Source: an uncultured Lachnospiraceae bacterium
Lineage (GTDB): Bacteria; Bacillota; Clostridia; Lachnospirales; Lachnospiraceae
Length of the DNA stretch: 7,050 nucleotides
NCBI GenBank assembly: GCA_947594335.1
Contig: CANQEC010000128.1
Span: 1-7,050, forward strand
Direction of reading: 5' to 3'
Part shown: piece after piece, positions 1 through 5,230 of the stretch
How positions within the stretch are numbered: the stretch's first letter is position 1
Layout: each line of letters begins with the position of its first letter
Made by a program: the position numbers and the translations under genes
Notes under the pieces: generated by a model
Told to the model about the DNA's origin: nothing
Databases searched by the model: none
What the model saw: the letters and a program-made list of their open reading frames with translations, nothing else

Positions 1-684
1 GCTATGGGTCGTGCTATCGTTCGTGAGCCGAAGGTATTCCTTATGGACGAGCCGCTGTCCAACCTGGATGCAAAGCTCCGTGTACAGATGCGTACAGAGA
101 TCTCCAAGCTGCATCAGAGACTGGGCGCTACGATCATCTACGTTACACATGACCAGACCGAGGCTATGACGCTTGGTACCAGAATCGTTGTTATGAAGGA
201 CGGCGTTGTTCAGCAGGTTGACACACCGCAGAACCTTTACAACGCACCGGGCAACCTGTTCGTTGCAGGATTCATCGGATCTCCGCAGATGAACATGGTA
301 GACGCAAAGGTTGAGGTTAAGGGCAGCGACTGCTATCTGAACGTTGGCAAGACCTCCATCAAGCTTCCGGCTGCAAAGGCTAAGAAAGTAATCGACGGCG
401 GCTACAATGGAAAGACCGTTGTCATGGGTATTCGTCCTGAGGATATGAGTGATGATGCAGAGAAGGTTGCGGCTGCAGGCGCTTCCGCACTTGATGCGAA
501 GATCGAAGTTTATGAGCTCCTTGGTGCAGAAGTATTCCTGTATTTCACAGTGGAAGGCTCCAACTTCACCGCTCGTGTAAATCCGCGTACAACCACAAGA
601 ACAGGCGATACGGTTAAGTTTGCTCTTGATCTTGACAAGATCCATGTATTTGACAAAGATACAGAGCTGACGATCACCAACTAA
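1..684 (+). CDS. ugpC: Carbohydrate ABC transporter ATP-binding protein, UgpC/MsmX/MalK family (5' end missing)
   Basis: This is the C-terminal 227 residues of a cytoplasmic ATPase subunit that powers sugar (or glycerol-3-phosphate) import through a partner permease pair and binding protein. Visible parts are the Walker B and D-loop (VFLMDEPLSNLDAKLR, near the left edge), the H-loop (YVTHDQTEAM) and the family phrase GFIGSPQMNMV. A C-terminal TOBE-type regulatory half follows, including GIRPEDM. Walker A and the LSGGQ signature lie upstream of the window. Family members are about 365-370 residues, so roughly 140 are missing. The frame runs in from base 1, and the ATG at base 4 is internal (AMGRAIVREPK). 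Codons are strongly biased to CGT, GTT, GGT and AAC, unlike the GC-rich genes further right, which suggests high expression. Such ATPases often serve several transporters, so the substrate cannot be assigned. The family is certain; the symbol is the usual family label. Confidence 0.93.
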   Translation, partial: AMGRAIVREPKVFLMDEPLSNLDAKLRVQMRTEISKLHQRLGATIIYVTHDQTEAMTLGTRIVVMKDGVVQQVDTPQNLYNAPGNLFVAGFIGSPQMNMVDAKVEVKGSDCYLNVGKTSIKLPAAKAKKVIDGGYNGKTVVMGIRPEDMSDDAEKVAAAGASALDAKIEVYELLGAEVFLYFTVEGSNFTARVNPRTTTRTGDTVKFALDLDKIHVFDKDTELTITN

Positions 685-715
685 TCGGGAAATCGGATAG
701 GGAATAATGATTTTA

Positions 716-742
716 GGGGCCGCTGGAAACAGCGGCCCCTTT
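716..742 (+). terminator. Intrinsic terminator of the ABC ATPase gene
   Basis: GGGGCCGCTG (716-725) and CAGCGGCCCC (730-739) form a perfect 10-bp stem closed by a GAAA loop, followed by TTTCTGT. The T tract is short but the stem is very stable. It begins 31 nt after the stop codon. Confidence 0.85.
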
Positions 743-743
743 C

Positions 744-810
744 TGTGCAGGTCCAGGCAGGGAAAACAGCTGCTGACGCAGCACCTGGACCGCGCGGCGG
801 GCAGGCCTGC
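744..810 (+). repeat. Structured intergenic element, copy 1 (3' hairpin collapsed)
   Basis: This is the first of three related copies in the window. The outer stem pairs TGTGC, a bulged A749 and GGTCCAGG (744-757) with CCTGGACC-GCGCG (784-796). Two of the pairs are G-U. The 5' internal-loop strand is CAGGGAAAACA (758-768) against a single A783. The inner stem is GCTGC (769-773) with GCAGC (778-782), closed by the loop TGAC. A second hairpin seen in the other copies is reduced here to the loop-less palindrome GCAGGCCTGC (801-810). The copy lies between two convergent genes, each with its own terminator, so it belongs to neither coding unit. Confidence 0.82.
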
Positions 811-812
811 AT

Positions 813-850
813 AAAGAAAAAAGAGAGCAGACCATTTCTGATTCGCTCCC
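813..850 (-). terminator. Intrinsic terminator of the rubrerythrin gene
   Basis: Read on the minus strand, GGGAGC (850-845) pairs with GCTCTC (828-823, one G-U). An inner GAATCA/TGGTCT stem with one mismatch closes on a GAAA loop. The run TTTTTTCTTT (822-813) follows. It sits 38 nt past the rubrerythrin stop codon and converges on the terminator of the ABC gene. Confidence 0.85.
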
Positions 851-887
851 TTTTGTTCCCAAAATCCTTTAAACAGACACCCTGATT

Positions 888-1430
888 TTATTTGAAATAT
901 CTGTCAAGCAGGCCCTGGAATGCGCGGCCGTGTCTCGCCTCGTCGCGTGCCATCTCATGAACGGTGTCATGGATTGCGTCAAGGTTGGCAGCCTTGGCCA
1001 GCTTCGCCAGTTCAAGCTTGCCTGCGGTAGCGCCGTTCTCAGCGGCAACTCTCATCTCGAGGTTCTTCTTGGTGCTCGGAGTAACTACTTCGCCGAGGAT
1101 CTCAGCGAATTTCGCAGCATGCTCAGCCTCTTCCCATGCAGCCTTCTCCCAGTAAAGGCCGATCTCCGGATATCCTTCTCTGTGGGCAACTCTTGCCATT
1201 GCGAGATACATACCGACTTCCGTGCACTCTCCTTCGAAATTTGCTCTGAGTCCGGACATGATCTCCTCGCTCACTCCATCGGTAATTCCTACCGCATGCT
1301 CGCACGCCCAGGTCAGGCCTTCCACCATCTCTTCGAATTTGTCAGCGCCGGCCTTGCAGATCGGGCACTGTGCCGGAGCAGCGTCTCCTTCGTAAACATA
1401 ACCGCAAACCTTACATACAAACTTTTTCAT
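888..1430 (-). CDS. Reverse rubrerythrin (N-terminal rubredoxin, C-terminal ferritin-like diiron domain)
   Basis: This is a 180-residue cytoplasmic non-heme iron protein. Reverse rubrerythrins of clostridia reduce hydrogen peroxide (and are linked to O2 consumption) with electrons from NADH:rubredoxin oxidoreductase. Residues 1-35 are a short rubredoxin-like domain with paired iron-binding cysteines C6/C9 (CKVC) and C22/C25 (CPIC). The rest is a four-helix ferritin-like domain. Likely diiron ligands are E68 (FEGECTE), E101-x2-H104 (EEAEH), E131 and E164-x2-H167 (DEARH). The rubredoxin domain is N-terminal, the reverse of classical rubrerythrin, and the length fits that subfamily. The frame stays open 72 codons upstream, but that extension runs into the promoter. 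MKKFVCKVCGY is the family start and has GGAAAGGAG 10 nt upstream. It is divergent to trxB, which fits an oxidative-stress locus. Family assignment is firm; physiological activity is inferred from the family. Confidence 0.93.
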   Translation of the reverse strand: MKKFVCKVCGYVYEGDAAPAQCPICKAGADKFEEMVEGLTWACEHAVGITDGVSEEIMSGLRANFEGECTEVGMYLAMARVAHREGYPEIGLYWEKAAWEEAEHAAKFAEILGEVVTPSTKKNLEMRVAAENGATAGKLELAKLAKAANLDAIHDTVHEMARDEARHGRAFQGLLDRYFK

Positions 1431-1611
1431 GGGTATCAATCTCCTTTCCTTACAATAGATGAAATTTCTAAAGCTCCCATATCCGAGCTGCGGCGGTGCC
1501 TGGAAAAGATTTCTCAGGGACACTCCTGCAGCAGCACTCTTCAGTCCTCTCCATAAACAGACAAACTTTTCGCACAGAAACCGTTCTGAATATAAATTGG
1601 CAGTGAATAGT
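1431..1611 (-). promoter_or_regulatory. Long (about 180-nt) 5' leader of the rubrerythrin mRNA
   Basis: From the inferred start point near 1611 to the ATG there are about 180 nt. The segment 1487-1532 can form an imperfect multi-part stem: GCTGC/GCAGC at the base, and GTGCCTG against CAGG-(GA)-CAC at the tip. AGCTC/GAGCT near 1472-1489 forms a second small hairpin. The ribosome site GGAAAGGAG is at 1449-1441. I see no known riboswitch consensus. The leader has no in-frame stop relative to the gene, but also no plausible ATG start within the transcribed part. Confidence 0.45.
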
Positions 1612-1617
1612 AAGGTT

Positions 1618-1646
1618 ATAGTACCAAAACGGGAAATAAATGTCAA
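1618..1646 (-). promoter_or_regulatory. Sigma-A promoter of the rubrerythrin gene
   Basis: On the minus strand, a perfect -35 box TTGACA (1646-1641) is separated by exactly 17 nt from the -10 box TACTAT (1623-1618, 5 of 6 to consensus). Transcription should start near 1611. I see no clear PerR-type TTATAAT-N-ATTATAA operator overlapping it, although clostridial rubrerythrins are often under PerR. Confidence 0.82.
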
Positions 1647-1678
1647 TTCACAAGTCGCTTTTTTGGCAGAAATAGGTT

Positions 1679-1684
1679 ATACTT
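1679..1684 (+). promoter_or_regulatory. Candidate -10 box of the trxB promoter
   Basis: TATACT matches the -10 consensus at 5 of 6 positions and lies 78 nt before the trxB start codon. No good -35 is found at 16-18 nt. The TTGGCA at 1663-1668 is too close (10 nt). The promoter may be weak, or activator- or alternative-sigma-dependent. It is 33 nt from the -35 box of the divergent rubrerythrin promoter, so the two could share a regulator. Confidence 0.35.
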
Positions 1685-1711
1685 ATATGGAACCGTGTGA
1701 AGAGGAACAAA

Positions 1712-1765
1712 ATGGAAAAGCTTTATCGTATATCACAAAACAATAATAAGGAGGTATTTTCATGA
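1712..1765 (+). CDS. Possible 17-codon leader peptide overlapping the trxB start
   Basis: The ATG at 1712 opens MEKLYRISQNNNKEVFS and stops at TGA 1763-1765, giving a 4-base ATGA overlap with the trxB start codon at 1762. An AGAGGA-like ribosome site (about 1700-1705) lies 6 nt before this ATG, and the trxB Shine-Dalgarno is inside its last codons. That layout would allow translational coupling. The peptide has no cysteine and no recognised motif. An ORF this short arises easily by chance, so I regard it only as a candidate. Confidence 0.25.
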   Translation: MEKLYRISQNNNKEVFS

Positions 1766-2682
1766 TCTATGATCTGATCATCCTGGGAGCGGGACCTGCG
1801 GGTCTGGCAGCGGCGATCTACGCGCAGAGAGCGAACCTGACCTGTCTGGTGATGGAAAAAGAATACATGAGCGGCGGGCAGGTGGTGAACACATATGAGG
1901 TGGATAATTATCCCGGCCTGCCGGGAATCGGCGGCTTTGAGCTGGGAATGAAGTTTCATGAACACGCGGAGCAGATGGGAGCTTCCTTTGTTAATGTGGA
2001 AGCGCGGCATATAGGGCTTGAGGATGACGGAAAAATCAAGGTGATCTATACGGATCAGGAGGAATACCGTGCCCGCGCGGTGATCCTTGCCATGGGCGCG
2101 GCCTACCGGAAGCTGGGCGTGCCGGGAGAGAAGGAGCTTAGCGGAGTGGGAGTCTCCTACTGCGCTACCTGCGACGGCGCCTTTTTCAGAGGACGAAAGG
2201 CCGCGGTGGTCGGAGGAGGCGACGTGGCAATGGAAGACGCCCTGTTTCTCGCGAGGGTCTGCGAGAAGGTTTACGTGATCCACCGCAGGGACAGCTTCAG
2301 GGCGGCACCGATCCTGCAGAAAAAGCTCAGGGAGTGTGAAAATGTAGAGATTCTGTGGAATACCGTGGTATCAGGAATCGTGGGAAATTCTCATCTGGAA
2401 TGCCTGAAGCTGAAGAGCACGGACACGGGGGAGGAGTACGTGCTTGACGTTGAAGGAGTGTTTATCGCCGTCGGGACGGTTCCCAACACCCGAATCGCGG
2501 AAAAGCTTCTGAAGCTTGACAAGGACGGATACATCGCCGCGGATGAAACCGGAGTTACAGAGGTTCCGGGCATTTTTGCCGCGGGAGACATCAGGACGAA
2601 ACAGTTAAAGCAGATTGTGACCGCGGTGGCGGACGGAGCGAACGCGGTGGAATCGGTGCAGAAATATCTGAGATCAATCTGA
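1762..2682 (+). CDS. trxB: Thioredoxin reductase (NADPH, FAD-dependent)
   Basis: This 306-residue cytoplasmic flavoenzyme passes electrons from NADPH through FAD and a redox-active disulfide to thioredoxin. Features in order: an N-terminal FAD dinucleotide-binding motif GAGPAG (9-14); the active-site pair C134-A-T-C137 in CATCDGAFF; the NADPH-binding GGGDVA (151-156); HRRDSFR (174-180), whose basic residues typically contact the NADPH 2'-phosphate; and a second FAD motif GIFAAGD (270-276). Intact GGGDVA and HRR motifs argue against the ferredoxin- or flavin-type thioredoxin-reductase-like proteins of clostridia. Length is normal (about 305-320). The start has a perfect AAGGAGGT 6 nt upstream. 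No thioredoxin gene is adjacent. It is divergent to the rubrerythrin and followed by its own terminator, so it appears to be a single-gene unit. Confidence 0.95.
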   Translation: MIYDLIILGAGPAGLAAAIYAQRANLTCLVMEKEYMSGGQVVNTYEVDNYPGLPGIGGFELGMKFHEHAEQMGASFVNVEARHIGLEDDGKIKVIYTDQEEYRARAVILAMGAAYRKLGVPGEKELSGVGVSYCATCDGAFFRGRKAAVVGGGDVAMEDALFLARVCEKVYVIHRRDSFRAAPILQKKLRECENVEILWNTVVSGIVGNSHLECLKLKSTDTGEEYVLDVEGVFIAVGTVPNTRIAEKLLKLDKDGYIAADETGVTEVPGIFAAGDIRTKQLKQIVTAVADGANAVESVQKYLRSI

Positions 2683-2718
2683 GAATCTGGTCATAATTGG
2701 ATTTAGTTTCAGGGAGAC

Positions 2719-2750
2719 GGGGCTGCCGCATGATGCGGACAGCCCCATTT
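2719..2750 (+). terminator. Intrinsic terminator of trxB
   Basis: GGGGCTG-CCGCA (2719-2730) pairs with TGCGG-A-CAGCCCC (2734-2746). The stem has 12 bp with one bulged A and a TGA loop, followed by ATTTGTGT. The U tract is weak and the stem strong. It begins 36 nt after the trxB stop. Confidence 0.8.
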
Positions 2751-2836
2751 GTGTGCGCAGGCCCGGGCAGGGAAATCGGCTGCTGCCGCAGCATCCGGGC
2801 CGCGCGGACGGGCAGGAGAAAACCACTTCCTGCCCG
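2751..2836 (+). repeat. Structured intergenic element, copy 2 (most complete)
   Basis: The outer stem pairs TGCGC, a bulged A2759 and GGCCCGGG (2754-2767) with TCCGGGCC-GCGCG (2794-2806). The 5' internal-loop strand carries CAGGGAAA. The inner stem is GCTGC (2779-2783) with GCAGC (2788-2792), loop TGCC. A second stem, CGGGCAGGA/TCCTGCCCG (2809-2817 with 2828-2836), is followed here by a long T tract. Relative to copy 1 the outer stem changes T-A and A-T pairs to C-G and G-C on both sides, so pairing is preserved. The copy separates the trxB terminator from the promoter of the next gene. Confidence 0.85.
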
Positions 2837-2850
2837 ATTTTTTCTTTTTT
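2809..2850 (+). terminator. Strong intrinsic terminator formed by the 3' hairpin of element copy 2
   Basis: CGGGCAGGA and TCCTGCCCG form a perfect 9-bp stem around a 10-nt loop. The tail A-TTTTTT-C-TTTTTT (2837-2850) follows. This is the best U tract in the window and sits beyond an already adequate trxB terminator. It could end transcription that begins inside or just before the element, or act as a backup for trxB. Confidence 0.82.
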
Positions 2851-2878
2851 AACAAATAAATTAAAATCCGTAAAACTC

Positions 2879-2907
2879 TTGACATAATTTTTAAATTTTG
2901 CTATGAT
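2879..2907 (+). promoter_or_regulatory. Sigma-A promoter of the SH3-NlpC/P60 gene
   Basis: A perfect -35 TTGACA (2879-2884), a 17-nt A/T-rich spacer and a TATGAT -10 (2902-2907) are present. The predicted start is near 2914, which gives a leader of about 130 nt. This is the strongest plus-strand promoter in the window. Confidence 0.88.
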
Positions 2908-2971
2908 GAGCGTGTAAAAAATTTAATAAATATGTAATAACTGGAAAGAAAGTTTTAACAAAGGGAAAAAG

Positions 2972-3020
2972 TTCCTCTGCGCTTACGAGCGGCGGGGCAA
3001 AGCCCTGCAGCGGAGTGGAA
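2972..3020 (+). promoter_or_regulatory. Long imperfect hairpin in the 5' leader of the NlpC/P60 gene
   Basis: TTCCTCTGCGCT (2972-2983) pairs with AGCGGAGTGGAA (3009-3020) with two symmetric mismatches. Stacked on it, GCGGGGC (2992-2998) pairs with GCCCTGC (3002-3008), closed by AAA and containing one G-U. The only unpaired stretch is TACGAGCG (2984-2991). Its AGCG can pair alternatively with CGCT 2980-2983 across a TACG tetraloop, so two exclusive folds exist. The stem ends 10 nt before the ribosome site GGAGGG (3031-3036), which is 10 nt from the ATG at 3047. No poly-T follows that would make it a typical attenuator. It is not a match to the c-di-AMP (ydaO) riboswitch common before cell-wall hydrolases. 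Confidence 0.5.
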
Positions 3021-3046
3021 ATAAAGTTTTGGAGGGTGGATGAATA

Positions 3047-5005
3047 ATGAACAGAAGAGCGATAAAATTTACGGCGTGTTTTATGGCGGCGGGGATTGCT
3101 TTTACTGGGACAGGGACAACTGCTCTGGCAGAAAAAAATGAAACGCTGGCGGGAATCAGTTCCATGGATCCGGGGAGGGATGATTCCGGATCTGGAAATT
3201 CCGGCAGTCAGAAATCAGTGAAGGAGATCATGAAGGAGCTTCAGGCGGAGAATGCGGCGTCCGGTGAAACGACAGTGTCCCCGGACAGTTTTGATGCACA
3301 GGAGGACGCAGCAGCAGATCAGGGCAGCCAGGCTTCTGACGCGGCAGCGGACCAGGGCAGCCAGGCTTCTGACGCAGAGGCAGATCAAAGCAGCCAGGCC
3401 TCTGACGCGGCGGACAGCCAGGTCGTTGATACAAGCCTGAGCGGGACGATGGCTTTCGCGCAGTGCGACGAATATATTAATATCCGTACCAGCGCGGGTA
3501 CGGACGGAGATGTTGTCGGGAAGATTTATAATAATGGTTCCGCTACCATCCTTGGCAGGGTGGGGGACTGGTATGAAGTTCAGACGGGCAACGTGACAGG
3601 ATATGTAAACGCGGATTATTTCCTGGTCGGAGCGGAAGCGGACGCGATCGCGCAGCAGGTCGCCTACAATGTGGCGACGGTGCATCCGGAGGCTCTGATG
3701 GTGCGTGCGGAGCCGGATGAAAATTCCGAGGCGGTCGGCATGGCCAAAAATTCGGATCAGCTTGAGGTTGTCGCGTACGACGGCGACTGGATGAAGGTGG
3801 CTCTCGGGGGAGATTCCTACGGATATGTAAATGCGTATTACGTGGATTATGATACATACTACGCGACGGGCGAAACGCTTGAGGAAGAGCAGGAAAGACT
3901 GGACGCGCAGTGGCTTGACTATCTTGAGGAACAGCGGCAGGCGGAGGAAGCGTATGAAGCCCAGCTCGCGGCGGAACAGGCGGCGGCTGAGGCGGCTTAT
4001 CAGGAGCAGGCAGACAGCTATACGGGCGATCAGACTGCGGCTGAAGGGACCTGGATGGATGTTTCGGGTACGCAGGCAGCAGCGGACGCGGCTTATCAGG
4101 AATATCTGGCGGCGCAGGCGGCGGCGGATGAGGCAACGCAGCAGGCGGACGAGCAGCTGGTCTATGACACGGCGGCGGCGGCGCAGGCGGCTTATCAGGA
4201 ATATCTGACGGCGCAGAACGCAGCGGATGAGGCGGCTGCAGGATATACCGATGATCAGGTACAGGCAGAAGATGGTTATACGGATGTTCAGGCTCCGGCC
4301 GAAGAGACCTGGACGGACGGATCATCAGATGCGCAGGCAGCGGCGGACGCGGCCTACCAGGAATATCTGACGGCGCAGGCGGCGGCGGATGAAGCGACAC
4401 AGCAGGCGGACGAGCAGCTGGTCTATGATACAGCGGCAGCAGCGCAGGCGGCTTATCAGGAGTACCTGAACGCGCAGAACGCGGCGGATGAGGCGGCTGT
4501 GTATGGAGAGAGCGCAGTCTGGCAGGAGCCGGAAGCTTCCGAAGATGATCAGACCGCGGCCGAAGAGACCTGGACGGATGATCAGAGCTCTTACGAGGAA
4601 CCGGAAGCGGAGCCGGAGCCTGAGTATACAGAGCCGGCCTACACATCGGGCGGCGGTCAGTCTATCGTGGATTTTGCGGTTCAGTTTGTGGGTAATCCGT
4701 ATGTATGGGGCGGCACAAGCCTGACAAACGGAGCAGACTGCTCAGGCTTTACGCAGGCAGTGTTCGCAAACTTTGGAATCGGCATTCCGCGTACCGCGGC
4801 GGCCCAGTCCGGCAGCGGCACGCCGGTGGATCTGGGCAGTATCCAGCCGGGCGACCTTCTGTTCTATGAGGGCGGCAGCGGAATCGGCCATGTATCCATC
4901 TACATGGGCGGCGGACAGGTCGTACACGCGAGCAATTCGAGTACGGGAATCATCATTTCCGATTACGGATACCGTACACCGGTCTGCGCAAGGAGATACT
5001 GGTAA
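3047..5005 (+). CDS. Secreted SH3-domain NlpC/P60 peptidoglycan endopeptidase with Ala/Gln-rich repeat region
   Basis: This 652-residue exported protein most likely cuts peptide stems of peptidoglycan (NlpC/P60 enzymes are usually D-Glu-gamma-meso-Dpm endopeptidases). An N-terminal signal peptide (NRRAIKF, a hydrophobic core, then TTALA/EK) has probable cleavage near residue 28. A low-complexity linker with three 11-residue repeats spans about 91-123. Two bacterial SH3 domains follow (about 135-193, INIRTSAGTDGDVVG...WYEV...GYVNADY, and about 209-267, MVRAEPDENSEAVG...WMKVALGG...GYVNAYY), probably wall-binding. A helical Glu/Gln/Ala region (about 276-500) contains a duplicated 87-residue module. 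A Pro/Glu spacer leads to the NlpC/P60 domain (539-652). The catalytic triad is visible as C565 (ADCSGF), H615 (GHVSIY) and H627 (VHAS). It is monocistronic, with its own promoter, hairpin leader and terminator. An ATG at 3040 is out of frame and gives only 33 codons. The bond cleaved is inferred. Confidence 0.93.
   Translation: MNRRAIKFTACFMAAGIAFTGTGTTALAEKNETLAGISSMDPGRDDSGSGNSGSQKSVKEIMKELQAENAASGETTVSPDSFDAQEDAAADQGSQASDAAADQGSQASDAEADQSSQASDAADSQVVDTSLSGTMAFAQCDEYINIRTSAGTDGDVVGKIYNNGSATILGRVGDWYEVQTGNVTGYVNADYFLVGAEADAIAQQVAYNVATVHPEALMVRAEPDENSEAVGMAKNSDQLEVVAYDGDWMKVALGGDSYGYVNAYYVDYDTYYATGETLEEEQERLDAQWLDYLEEQRQAEEAYEAQLAAEQAAAEAAYQEQADSYTGDQTAAEGTWMDVSGTQAAADAAYQEYLAAQAAADEATQQADEQLVYDTAAAAQAAYQEYLTAQNAADEAAAGYTDDQVQAEDGYTDVQAPAEETWTDGSSDAQAAADAAYQEYLTAQAAADEATQQADEQLVYDTAAAAQAAYQEYLNAQNAADEAAVYGESAVWQEPEASEDDQTAAEETWTDDQSSYEEPEAEPEPEYTEPAYTSGGGQSIVDFAVQFVGNPYVWGGTSLTNGADCSGFTQAVFANFGIGIPRTAAAQSGSGTPVDLGSIQPGDLLFYEGGSGIGHVSIYMGGGQVVHASNSSTGIIISDYGYRTPVCARRYW
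3317..3415 (+). repeat. 33-bp tandem repeat, 3 copies, in the hydrolase linker
   Basis: The units encode DQGSQASDAAA, DQGSQASDAEA and DQSSQASDAAD. The first two are nearly identical at DNA level; the third has diverged. A partial fourth unit (SQ) follows. The repeat lies between the signal peptide and the first SH3 domain and is probably a flexible spacer. Confidence 0.88.
4071..4499 (+). repeat. 261-bp period direct repeat inside the hydrolase (two 168-bp cores)
   Basis: The cores 4071-4238 and 4332-4499 encode residues 343-397 and 430-484. By hand count they differ at about 16 of 168 bases but at only 2 of 55 residues, so nearly all changes are synonymous. Each core contains two AAYQEYL-x-AQ-x-AADEA half-units around QQADEQLVYDTA. 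The flanking phrase DQTAAE-x-TW-x-D begins each 87-residue module and recurs a third time after the second core (near residue 505). A related AAYQEQ occurs just before the first module. Confidence 0.9.
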
Positions 5006-5147
5006 GCGCAGCGGAAGCGGCAGTATGATGATTACTGTACAGACGGCGGGAGATATTTCAGAATTGCGTAAGCATGAAGTGCGGAGCAATTCGCGGCATT
5101 ATTATAATGTATGCGGGATTGTCCGGGAACAGACAGTTTCGTTCAAG

Positions 5148-5188
5148 GGGCAGGCGGGATCCATCCGGATTCCGCCTGCCCTGGTTTT
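5148..5188 (+). terminator. Intrinsic terminator of the NlpC/P60 gene
   Basis: GGGCAGGCGG (5148-5157) pairs perfectly with CCGCCTGCCC (5172-5181). GATCC/GGATT (one G-U) extends it to 15 bp over an ATCC loop, followed by TGGTTTT. It lies 142 nt after the stop codon, unusually far, so the mRNA would have a long 3' UTR. Confidence 0.8.
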
Positions 5189-5230
5189 ATACCTTAGTAT
5201 GCAGAAAGGCTGCCAGTGACAGGTTTTCTG

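Noticed and set aside
1431..1646. 72-codon N-terminal extension of the rubrerythrin
   Set aside because: Its ATG lies inside the -35 box, upstream of the inferred transcript start. The family start MKKFVCKVCGY has a good ribosome site.
2914..3046. c-di-AMP (ydaO) or c-di-GMP riboswitch before the hydrolase
   Set aside because: CGCTTA and a GGGG run are suggestive, but the conserved GGGUGAAUCC-type and later segments are absent and the structured part is only about 49 nt.
3040..3141. ATG at 3040 closer to the GGAGG as an alternative start or gene
   Set aside because: It is in another frame and stops after 33 codons with no signal peptide. The ATG at 3047 opens the recognisable secreted protein.
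3543..4646. Long Pro/Arg-rich open frame on the minus strand opposite the hydrolase
   Set aside because: It mirrors the GC-rich Ala/Gln repeat codons of the real gene, has no ribosome site and no family resemblance.
5103..5108. TATAAT box after the hydrolase as a promoter for a small RNA through element copy 3
   Set aside because: No -35-like hexamer at 16-18 nt, and the terminator at 5148-5188 would stop such a transcript before the element.
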